A stretch of DNA of 64,000 nucleotides from Arenibacter catalasegens. GTDB taxonomy: Bacteria; Bacteroidota; Bacteroidia; Flavobacteriales; Flavobacteriaceae. Below, one piece after another: positions 18,613-25,865 of this stretch. Made by a program: the position numbers and the translations under genes. The DNA lies in NCBI RefSeq assembly GCF_002909235.1, contig NZ_PHQQ01000001.1, forward strand, positions 362,799 through 426,798, in the 5' to 3' direction. The notes beneath the pieces are model-generated. The model searched no databases and was not told the DNA's origin. It was given only the letters and a program-made list of their open reading frames with translations. Numbering within the stretch: the stretch's first letter is position 1; every line of letters starts with the position of its first letter.

Positions 18613-19601
18613 TGAAGATTTGGGATTTAGTAATTGTTGGAGGGGGCCCTATTGGGATTGCTTGTGGATTGGAAGCCAAAAAAAAGGGATTGACCTACAT
18701 CATCCTGGAAAAGGGATGTATCGTTAATTCACTTTATAATTATCCCTTAAACATGCAATTCTTCTCATCTTCCGAAAAATTGGAAATTGATGAGATTCCT
18801 TTCATCAGCATAGAGGCGAAACCAAAAAGAAATGAGGCACTGGAATATTATAGACGCATAGTTACGTCCAACCATTTAAATATTTCCCTTTTTGAAAAAG
18901 TAAATTCAATAAACAAAATTGACGGACTTTTTAACATTGTCTCCGACAAAAGTACTTATCAATCCAACAATGTTATCATCTCAACAGGCTTCTATGATAT
19001 CCCCAATAGAATGAATGTACCTGGAGAGGATTTAAAAAAAGTGACCCATTATTACAAAGACCCACATTATTACTCCAACCAGAAAGTTGCGGTTATTGGG
19101 GCAAGCAATTCATCTGTAGATGCAGCTCTGGAATGCTATAGAAAAGGAGCGGAAGTATCCCTTATTATTCGTGGACAAGAGGTGGGCCAACGTGTTAAAT
19201 ATTGGGTAAGACCAGATATTATAAACAGAATTGAGGAGGGTAGTATAAAAGTCTATTACAATAGTGTGGTAAGTGAAATTACAGAAGACGAAATTATCCT
19301 GAATTCCCCCACTGGAACCATAAGCCTAAAAAATGATTATGTGCTGGCTCTAACGGGTTATATGCCCAATTTTAGTTTTTTGGAAAAAATAGGAATCCAA
19401 TTGACCCAAGATGAGAAAAGACTTCCACAGTACGACCCGGAAACCATGGAAACAAATATTGAGAATTTGTATTTGGCCGGAGTAATATGTGGAGGAATGG
19501 AAACCCATAAATGGTTTATAGAAAACTCAAGGGTACATGCTCAAATAATTATTGAGAATATTGTAAAAAATATAAAATCACTTAACAGCAAGTTAAACTA
19601 G
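18612..19601 (+). CDS. ypdA: YpdA family bacillithiol disulfide reductase-like flavoprotein
   Basis: FAD-dependent NAD(P)H oxidoreductase of 329 residues with thioredoxin-reductase fold. FAD motif IVGGGPIGIACGLEAKKKG is at the N-terminus, a second Rossmann AVIGASNSSVDAALEC lies near residue 160, and a C-terminal LYLAGVICGGMETHKWFIENSR closes the FAD site. The CxxC redox pair of thioredoxin reductase is absent, as in YpdA, which reduces bacillithiol disulfide in Firmicutes. Many Bacteroidota also make bacillithiol, so a role in low-molecular-weight thiol redox balance is likely but not shown here. It starts inside the rpe stop (TAATG). Its last codons lie in an 18-base stem of a large hairpin. 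Confidence 0.85.
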   Translation: MKIWDLVIVGGGPIGIACGLEAKKKGLTYIILEKGCIVNSLYNYPLNMQFFSSSEKLEIDEIPFISIEAKPKRNEALEYYRRIVTSNHLNISLFEKVNSINKIDGLFNIVSDKSTYQSNNVIISTGFYDIPNRMNVPGEDLKKVTHYYKDPHYYSNQKVAVIGASNSSVDAALECYRKGAEVSLIIRGQEVGQRVKYWVRPDIINRIEEGSIKVYYNSVVSEITEDEIILNSPTGTISLKNDYVLALTGYMPNFSFLEKIGIQLTQDEKRLPQYDPETMETNIENLYLAGVICGGMETHKWFIENSRVHAQIIIENIVKNIKSLNSKLN

Positions 19602-19622
19602 GGCAACTTGCTGTTAAGTGAT
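19577..19622. terminator. Large hairpin overlapping the ypdA stop codon
   Basis: Positions 19577-19594 and 19605-19622 are perfect 18-base complements around a 10-base loop that contains the ypdA stop. It sits exactly between convergent ypdA and the GH88 gene, so it probably ends or protects both transcripts. There is no long T-run, so it may be a 3'-end stabiliser rather than a strict intrinsic terminator. Confidence 0.6.
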
Positions 19623-19625
19623 GGA

Positions 19626-20855
19626 TTATTTAGACCGTTCCATTTTTTGCAATCTGTCCAAAGCTTCTATATAATAATAATCGGCATAGATCAAGGCCAC
19701 ATCAATTTCTTTGCCCAGCGATTTTGCACCAGTAGAATGCAATAAAAAGGAATCAGCCCTGCCCACACCAGAATATTCCTCGGAACTCAGCGATTCCAAC
19801 ATCTGCATTGCGGCATTGTAATACTTTTCCTGCTCCTTTCTATCTTCTACTAAAGTGCTCAGTTCCAACAGGCCTGAAGCTACTATGGCTGCCGCGGAGG
19901 CATCGCGTTCCTCTCTTTCTAAGTTAGGCACATCAAAATCCCAATGAGGTATATAATCTGCCGGAAGTAATTCCAGATATTTATCCGTTAACTTTGTGGC
20001 AAAATCCAAGAATTTTTTATCTCCAGTCTCCCTATATACCATAGTGTATCCATAAATACCCCATGCCTGTCCACGTGACCATCGACTGTCATCTGCATAG
20101 CCCTGTTTGGTATGTCTGTTCAATACTTTTCCCGAAATGGAATCATATTCAATAACATGCCAAGAAGTATAATCTGGTCTAAAATGATTTTCCATAGTAG
20201 TCTCCGCATGTTTTACGGCTATATCATAAAATTCTTGACTACCGCCATTCTTTGCTGCCCAGAACAAAAGTTCTAAATTTAGCATATTGTCGATTATAGT
20301 AATATGTTGCTGCCATCGTGGATGCATTACATTGGACCAAGACTTTATAGTTCCTACTTTTGGATTAAACCTACTAGCTAGGGATTCAGCAGATGTTAGA
20401 AGAATGTCCCTGTACTCCTTTTTGTCTCCAAACATATATCCATTACCATAGGCCGGGAACATCATAAACCCAATATCGTGGTGTTCATTGATAGTTTTAA
20501 AATCTTCAAAAACTTCTGTTCTCTTTATAGCTTCCTCTTTCCACTTTTCGTCCTTAGTAAGGTCGTACATATACCAAAGGATTCCTGGATAAAATCCAGA
20601 AGTCCACACCAATCTCCCGTTAGGTATTTCTTTCCATTCTGTTTCATTGGTTTCGATCAGACGTGGATGTTTGGATAGATCGGTAAGTTTAGGAACGGCT
20701 TGGTTTAATTGATCTTCACAGTTATTAATTTCCTTTTTTAGATCAAAAGAATTAATGTTCTTGGCTGTATAATTATCTACTTTAATATTTTTGCTTCTGG
20801 ATAAACTCTGACAACTGGTTAAACAAATAAGTAAGGATACAAGTAATAGTTTCAT
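19626..20855 (-). CDS. GH88 family unsaturated uronyl hydrolase, lipoprotein
   Basis: Cleaves the unsaturated uronic acid left at the non-reducing end of oligosaccharides by polysaccharide lyases, yielding the 4-deoxy sugar handled by KduI and KduD. Signal peptide with lipobox LTSC (Cys15), so it should be anchored in the periplasm. The (alpha/alpha)6 toroid has the family's catalytic acids: HHDIGF (Asp127) and TIIDNMLNLELLFW (Asp189), spaced like Asp88 and Asp149 of Bacillus unsaturated glucuronyl hydrolase. The GH88 hallmark QGYADDSRWSRGQAWGIYG is present. Length 409. The substrate (glycosaminoglycan, ulvan or another glucuronan) cannot be told. It lies 16 bases after the lacI-type gene in the same operon. 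Confidence 0.9.
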   Translation of the reverse strand: MKLLLVSLLICLTSCQSLSRSKNIKVDNYTAKNINSFDLKKEINNCEDQLNQAVPKLTDLSKHPRLIETNETEWKEIPNGRLVWTSGFYPGILWYMYDLTKDEKWKEEAIKRTEVFEDFKTINEHHDIGFMMFPAYGNGYMFGDKKEYRDILLTSAESLASRFNPKVGTIKSWSNVMHPRWQQHITIIDNMLNLELLFWAAKNGGSQEFYDIAVKHAETTMENHFRPDYTSWHVIEYDSISGKVLNRHTKQGYADDSRWSRGQAWGIYGYTMVYRETGDKKFLDFATKLTDKYLELLPADYIPHWDFDVPNLEREERDASAAAIVASGLLELSTLVEDRKEQEKYYNAAMQMLESLSSEEYSGVGRADSFLLHSTGAKSLGKEIDVALIYADYYYIEALDRLQKMERSK

Positions 20856-20871
20856 AGGATATAAATTTTAT

Positions 20872-21897
20872 TTATTTGGATAATTTTTTAGAGGAATCCC
20901 GTTCAATTAAGGAAGACTTCAGAATAGTTGTTTTGCCCTTTGTTGATTTCGAAGAACTATTTATTTCTTCCAGTAATAGCTTTGTGGAAATTTGACCTAT
21001 TTGAAACCCTGGCTGATCAATGGTGGTCAATGAGGGATCTATTATTCCCGAAATAGGCTCATTACTGAATCCCACAATGGCAATATCATCTGGAATTCTT
21101 ATTCCTTTATTTTTAAAATACTTCATTGCACCTATTGCTGCAATATCATTGGCTGAAAATAGACCATCTATTTTCTGAGGTAAGGAAAGCAAGGTTTTTG
21201 CACCTTCCGCACCGTCGAACTCCATTAAACTTGAACGGAGAACTAGCTCTGGTCTATATGGAATATTATGTTTCTCCAAAGCTTTTATATACCCAGCTTG
21301 TCTATTCCCGTAAATGGCTAATTCCTGAGGGCCAGAAAAATGACCTATATTTTTACATCCATTTAAAATTAAATGCTCAGTAGCATCAAACCCACCTTGA
21401 AAATCATCTATAAGCACACTGCTAATTCCGTCTATATCACAATGCCTATCAAAAAAAAGAAAAGGTGTACGATTATTTTTAATATTCCATAAATGGTCAT
21501 ATTCATTTGTTTCCATCGAAACGGACAGCAACACCCCTGCAACCCTATTGGCCAATAATGTTCCTACAATATCCTGTTCCCGTTTCAACTGCTCCAAAGA
21601 CTGACAAATAATTACATTATATCCCGCATCAAAGGCCGCCTCCTCTATTCCGGAAATAACCGAAGAAAAAAAGTGTCGAGATATTCTTGGTACTATTACA
21701 CCAATGGTATTGGTCTTATTTTTACGGAGATTGGACGCCAATAAATTACGTTGATACCCTAATTCATTAGCCTTCGAAAGTATTTTCTCTTTGGTTTTCT
21801 GGCTTACCCTTGGACTATTGTTCAGCGCCCTGGAAACGGTAGAGGCGTCAATATTCAGAGCCTTGGCAATATCATGTATAGTTGTTTTATTTTCCAT
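20872..21897 (-). CDS. LacI family transcriptional repressor of the uronate cluster
   Basis: Transcription factor of 341 residues. N-terminal helix-turn-helix TTIHDIAKALNIDASTVSRALNNS, the hinge helix region ending ASNLRKNKTN, then a periplasmic-binding-protein-like effector domain (about 60-340) with typical TNTIGVIVPRISRHFF and FSANDIAAIGAMKYFK. The reading frame extends upstream to 21924, but a -7 element at 21922-21929 shows the real start is ATG 21897 (MENKTTIHD). It is divergent from kduI-kduD and co-directional with GH88, so it most likely controls both through the palindrome at 21938-21959 and responds to a uronate breakdown product. The effector is inference. Confidence 0.9.
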   Translation of the reverse strand: MENKTTIHDIAKALNIDASTVSRALNNSPRVSQKTKEKILSKANELGYQRNLLASNLRKNKTNTIGVIVPRISRHFFSSVISGIEEAAFDAGYNVIICQSLEQLKREQDIVGTLLANRVAGVLLSVSMETNEYDHLWNIKNNRTPFLFFDRHCDIDGISSVLIDDFQGGFDATEHLILNGCKNIGHFSGPQELAIYGNRQAGYIKALEKHNIPYRPELVLRSSLMEFDGAEGAKTLLSLPQKIDGLFSANDIAAIGAMKYFKNKGIRIPDDIAIVGFSNEPISGIIDPSLTTIDQPGFQIGQISTKLLLEEINSSSKSTKGKTTILKSSLIERDSSKKLSK

Positions 21898-21921
21898 GAA
21901 TAAAGAGTATCTTAACTCCCA

Positions 21922-21929
21922 CAAATATA
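21922..21929 (-). promoter_or_regulatory. Predicted -7 element of the lacI-type/GH88 operon
   Basis: On the minus strand this reads TATATTTG, an exact TAnnTTTG match 25 bases before ATG 21897. The repressor palindrome begins 9 bases further upstream, covering the -33 area, as expected of autorepression. Confidence 0.55.
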
Positions 21930-21937
21930 CAAATCCA

Positions 21938-21959
21938 AAAATACAATCGATTGTATTTT
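21938..21959. promoter_or_regulatory. Predicted LacI-family operator (22-bp perfect palindrome)
   Basis: AAAATACAATCGATTGTATTTT cannot be shown longer than its 22-base arms: positions 21938-21948 pair fully with 21949-21959. The central CG flanked by symmetric arms is the classic LacI-family operator form. It lies between the repressor gene and kduI in the only divergent promoter region of the cluster. Confidence 0.7.
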
Positions 21960-22047
21960 AATATATTTTTAATATATTTACAATCTAATACCATCAATAT
22001 TCTAAAATTCCCCACTAATTGATAAACTAATTATTACATATATAGTC

Positions 22048-22890
22048 ATGAAAAACAATTACGAAGTTAGATATGCTTGCTCTCCAAAAGAGACAAAGGA
22101 ACTAACCACTGAAGGTCTAAGAAAGGAGTTCTTAATTCAGAATTTGATGGAAGTCGATACTATAAATTTAGTATACACGCATTTTGACAGATACATAGTA
22201 GGAGGGGCTGTACCTGTTAGCACTTCATTAAAACTAACCACCATAGAGCCATTAAAATCGGATTATTTTTTGGAGAGAAGGGAGATTGGCATTATCAATG
22301 TCGGTGGTTCGGGGTCGGTCACCGTTAATGGTGAAAAATATAATTTGGACTATAAAGAAGCCTTGTACGTTGGAAAAGAAAATGTGGATGTAGTATTCAG
22401 TAGCGATAGTCCCGAAACCCCTGCCAAATTTTATTTAAACTCTACCCCTGCACATAAAGTTTATCCAACTAAAAAAATTAGCCAAGCAGATGCTGAAATC
22501 GTAGAACTTGGCTCCATGGAGACTGCAAATGCCAGAACTATCAGGAAATTGATCGTTAACAGTCTGGTCAAGACCTGCCAGGTTCAAATGGGAATGACCG
22601 AATTAAAACCCGGTAGTGTTTGGAATACCATGCCAGCACATGTACACGATAGAAGAATGGAAGTTTATTTCTATTTAGAAGTTCCAGAAGAGCAAGCCGT
22701 TTGTCATTTTATGGGACAGCCCCAAGAGACGAGGCATATTTGGATGGCCAATAACGAAGCCGTAATTTCCCCACCATGGTCCATTCACTCCGGTTCAGGA
22801 ACCAGTAATTATACCTTTATTTGGGGAATGGCCGGTGAAAACTTAGACTACGGAGACATGGACCACTGCAAAATAAAGGACTTAAAATAA
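22048..22890 (+). CDS. kduI: 5-dehydro-4-deoxy-D-glucuronate isomerase
   Basis: Converts 5-keto-4-deoxyuronate (DKI), made by lyases and GH88 enzymes, to 3-deoxy-D-glycero-2,5-hexodiulosonate, the substrate of KduD. Cupin-fold zinc enzyme, 280 residues, normal length. The zinc ligands are visible: MPAHVHDRRMEVYFYLE (HxH and Glu, about 196-208) and the fourth His in PPWSIHSGSG. The TSLKLTTIEPLKSDYFLERREIGIINVGG block is typical of KduI. First gene of an operon with kduD (19-base gap) and the DUF4861 gene; divergent from the LacI-type repressor. Confidence 0.96.
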   Translation: MKNNYEVRYACSPKETKELTTEGLRKEFLIQNLMEVDTINLVYTHFDRYIVGGAVPVSTSLKLTTIEPLKSDYFLERREIGIINVGGSGSVTVNGEKYNLDYKEALYVGKENVDVVFSSDSPETPAKFYLNSTPAHKVYPTKKISQADAEIVELGSMETANARTIRKLIVNSLVKTCQVQMGMTELKPGSVWNTMPAHVHDRRMEVYFYLEVPEEQAVCHFMGQPQETRHIWMANNEAVISPPWSIHSGSGTSNYTFIWGMAGENLDYGDMDHCKIKDLK

Positions 22891-22909
22891 CTGCAACGAA
22901 CACACAAAT

Positions 22910-23704
22910 ATGTCAATGAATTTATTTGATCTAACTGGAAAAATAGCGCTGATTACAGGTGCTACACATGGATTGGGCAAGGCTATGGCCATTGGATTAG
23001 GCCAAGCAGGTGCCACCCTAGTCATAAATGGAGCCTCTTCACAGGAAAAATTAAACAACGCTGTTGCCGATTACAAAGCCTTAGGATTAAAGGCCCATGG
23101 CTACCTCTTTGATGTTACCAAAGAAACCCAAGTAATAGAAAATATAGCCAAAATTGAAAATGAAGTTGGACAAATTGATATTTTGGTAAACAATGCTGGA
23201 ATTATCAAAAGAATTCCCTTAGAAGACATGGAAGTAGCCGATTTCGAAGAAGTCATAAAAGTGGATTTAGTGAGTCCGTTTATTGTATCCAAACATGTTG
23301 TAAAGGGAATGATCGCTAGAAAAGAAGGCAAGATTATTAACATTTGTTCCATGATGAGCGAATTGGGCAGAAACACAGTAGGGGCTTATGCTGCTGCCAA
23401 AGGTGGCCTAAAAATGTTGACCAGGAATATGGCTACGGAATGGGCCAAACACAACATTCAGGTCAATGGTATTGGACCAGGCTACTTTGCCACTGCACAA
23501 ACTGCCCCCATCCGTATAGATGGCCATCCCTTCAACGATTTTATAGTAGGAAGAACTCCAGCAGGGAAATGGGGAGACCCGGACGACCTTCAAGGTGCAG
23601 CCATTTTCCTAAGTTCCCAGGCCAGTAATTTTGTAAATGGCCAAATTGTTTATGTAGATGGAGGCATTTTGGCCACCATTGGCAAACCCTCCAACGAAAA
23701 TTAA
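22910..23704 (+). CDS. kduD: 2-deoxy-D-gluconate 3-dehydrogenase family SDR (KduD)
   Basis: Short-chain dehydrogenase that reduces 3-deoxy-D-glycero-2,5-hexodiulosonate to 2-keto-3-deoxygluconate (KDG). 264 residues. Cofactor loop ITGATHGLGKAMAIGLG (TGxxxGxG), structural NNAGI, active-site Ser in ICSMMS and catalytic YAAAKGG (Tyr and Lys) are all present; GRTPAGKWGDPDDLQGAAIFL is typical of gluconate-type SDRs. Its place directly behind kduI fixes the role. The next steps to pyruvate and glyceraldehyde-3-phosphate (kdgK, kdgA) are not in the window and must be encoded elsewhere. Confidence 0.94.
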   Translation: MSMNLFDLTGKIALITGATHGLGKAMAIGLGQAGATLVINGASSQEKLNNAVADYKALGLKAHGYLFDVTKETQVIENIAKIENEVGQIDILVNNAGIIKRIPLEDMEVADFEEVIKVDLVSPFIVSKHVVKGMIARKEGKIINICSMMSELGRNTVGAYAAAKGGLKMLTRNMATEWAKHNIQVNGIGPGYFATAQTAPIRIDGHPFNDFIVGRTPAGKWGDPDDLQGAAIFLSSQASNFVNGQIVYVDGGILATIGKPSNEN

Positions 23705-23714
23705 TTAAACAGCC

Positions 23715-24893
23715 ATGAAAGTAATTAATAAAACCGCAATACTCTCCTTTAGCCTCTTGTTCTCCATGGCCTGCTCCCAACAAGAGAAGCCACAGACTAT
23801 CACCGTAAAAAACAATCTTGACCAAGAGCGGACTTCGGAAACCGTGGAGCTCAACAAGGCCATCTTAAAAATGGAAGAACTATCTAATGCAGGAATTCGA
23901 AATATGGAAACCAAGCAACTGGAAATCATCCAAAAAGTAGATAATGATGGAGATGGCACTTTAGATATGATTTTATTTCAACCGAAGGTGGCCCCGAATG
24001 GGGAAAGTAAGTTTGAAATCATTAAAGTTGGGGAAGGGGAAAATCCCACAGCGCCAGAATTATGTTATTCCAGATTCGTTCCAGAGCGCACCGATGATTA
24101 TACCTGGGAAAACAACAAGGTGGCGTTTCGGGTTTACGGCCCTACTGCACAAAAAATGATAGAGGACAAGGTCCCAGGCGGCACACTTTCCAGTGGGGTA
24201 GATGCCTGGCTAAAAAAAGTGGACTATCCCATAATAGACAAATGGTATAAAAAAACTCTCGATGGATCGGGCAGTTACCATGAGGATACGGGTGAAGGCC
24301 TCGATGATTTTCACGTAGGTCCAAGTCGTGGTGTTGGTGGTATTGCAGCCAAGGTAGACAGCACATACTATTATTCCAAAAACTATACACAGTGGCGGAC
24401 TATTACCAACGGCCCTATTAGAACTAGCTTTTATTTGGAATATGCAGATTGGGACGCTGATGGCAAAGCCATTAAGGAATCGAGAATTATTAGTTTGGAC
24501 CTAGGTCAGAATTTATCCAAATTCATTATCACCTTAGACGGTGTAGACCAGATTTTCGCCGGACTTACCCTTCATGAAAAGGATGGTGAAGTAAGTGGGA
24601 AGAAGGAAAAAGGATGGGTAAGTTACTGGCAACCTCATGGAGGTTCCGAATTGGGAACTGCTATCATTGCCCCTACCGATACTTTCATAGATTTTGAAAA
24701 GCACGATGTGCCAACAAAAGATCTAAGTAACGCCTATGCACATTTAAAGGTGAAGAATAATGTCGTAACCTATTACGCTGGATTTGGATGGATAAAAAGC
24801 GGACAATTCAACAATAAACAGGATTGGGAGCAATATCTGGATGCATTTTCCGAACAGATCAACCACCCTTTGGAAGTAATTGTTGCCCCATAA
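23715..24893 (+). CDS. DUF4861 domain lipoprotein
   Basis: Exported lipoprotein (signal peptide then FSMACSQQ, Cys20), 392 residues, of the DUF4861 type. It starts about 10 bases after kduD in the same operon. The N-terminal part (NNLDQERTSETVELNKAI) resembles a small beta domain; the rest looks like a beta-rich catalytic or sugar-binding domain with W-rich stretches (TQWRTITNGPIRTSFYLEYADW, KGWVSYWQPHGGSELGTAI). DUF4861 proteins occur in polysaccharide-utilisation loci, but I know of no settled activity to state. Position suggests it acts on uronate-containing oligosaccharides in the periplasm together with GH88. Ends at a clear terminator. Confidence 0.8.
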   Translation: MKVINKTAILSFSLLFSMACSQQEKPQTITVKNNLDQERTSETVELNKAILKMEELSNAGIRNMETKQLEIIQKVDNDGDGTLDMILFQPKVAPNGESKFEIIKVGEGENPTAPELCYSRFVPERTDDYTWENNKVAFRVYGPTAQKMIEDKVPGGTLSSGVDAWLKKVDYPIIDKWYKKTLDGSGSYHEDTGEGLDDFHVGPSRGVGGIAAKVDSTYYYSKNYTQWRTITNGPIRTSFYLEYADWDADGKAIKESRIISLDLGQNLSKFIITLDGVDQIFAGLTLHEKDGEVSGKKEKGWVSYWQPHGGSELGTAIIAPTDTFIDFEKHDVPTKDLSNAYAHLKVKNNVVTYYAGFGWIKSGQFNNKQDWEQYLDAFSEQINHPLEVIVAP

Positions 24894-24920
24894 GTCAACT
24901 TACTCTTTAAAAGATATTTT

Positions 24921-24967
24921 GCAATACCTTAATTCATGAAAATGTCTTGAGGTATTGCCTTTTTTTA
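24921..24967 (+). terminator. Intrinsic terminator of the kduI operon
   Basis: GCAATACCTTAA pairs with TTGAGGTATTGC (one wobble) around a loop, followed by CTTTTTTT. It lies 28 bases after the DUF4861 stop. Confidence 0.85.
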
Positions 24968-25171
24968 TATAATTCCCATTTTTACGCTTTCCTTCCTAGA
25001 AACAACCTCTTCTTATCTTACCCTAGTTTTATATTAGAAAAAGATTTCATAAAGCCAATCGTAATAATCAAAAGTTATCCACTCAAAAAAAAATCTACTA
25101 TATTAGACAGCTAATGGGCATTTAGCAACTTATTACTATATGTGTAGGCTCTACACAATTTAGAAGAAAGA

Positions 25172-25606
25172 ATGAAATCAAAAGAAATAATTAGAAAAGG
25201 TGAAGGTGAAAATTACAATTATTCTCAGGATCACTGCTTTATAAAGCTTTCATCAAGACATACGAACGGTGAACTGTGCATGGTGGAAGACACCTTAAAA
25301 CCAAAATTCTATTTAAAGCGGCATCATCATAAAATAATGACGGAGATTTTCTATATGTTAGTAGGAGAACTTGAGCTCATTTTCGATGACGAAACAATAA
25401 TCCTTAGAGAAGGAGATACAATAACAGTTCCTCCAAATGTTTGGCATGAAGCAAAATGTGTTGATGGAGGAAAAATGCTTACTATCTTCAAAAATGGTGA
25501 ATTTGATATCTTTTTAGAGCAACTCTCAACCATGAACGAAGATGATTTTTCCAATGAAGAATTAATGAAATCTTTCTCTGCAAAATTTGACATTTACGAA
25601 GAATAA
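25172..25606 (+). CDS. Cupin domain protein
   Basis: Single-cupin protein of 144 residues, no signal peptide. Cupin motif 1 is LKRHHHKIMTEIFYMLVGELEL (metal-binding His-His-His and Glu), and motif 2 is PPNVWHEAKC with the fourth ligand His. This is the conserved small-barrel core of sugar isomerases, dioxygenases and sugar sensors; the actual activity is unknown. Downstream of the kduI terminator and without a recognisable -7 element, so it is a separate unit, though a sugar-related role would suit the surroundings. A short acidic C-terminal extension (about 120-144) is unremarkable. Confidence 0.75.
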   Translation: MKSKEIIRKGEGENYNYSQDHCFIKLSSRHTNGELCMVEDTLKPKFYLKRHHHKIMTEIFYMLVGELELIFDDETIILREGDTITVPPNVWHEAKCVDGGKMLTIFKNGEFDIFLEQLSTMNEDDFSNEELMKSFSAKFDIYEE

Positions 25607-25865
25607 ATTGTGCTAAAATACCATAAAACGAAGTTTGACCAGTTCCTTGTGGTTCATTATACCCTACCTAGAAACCAATGATTAAATTCCTTCAAAAAAA
25701 ATACCAAAAGAACAACACCATGCATTAAACATAGAGTGATATAGTAAGAACAGAAACCAAATAGTTATAAAATTTTCAAATGGATAGCGTTCCTTTTTGT
25801 TTTAGACCTAGGGTTTACCTTGAAAAATTAAAAAAATTATCAAATTGAGATATTACAGAGTAAAA
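25607..25865. other. Intergenic spacer
   Basis: AT-rich, no gene, terminator or -7 element recognised. Confidence 0.4.
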
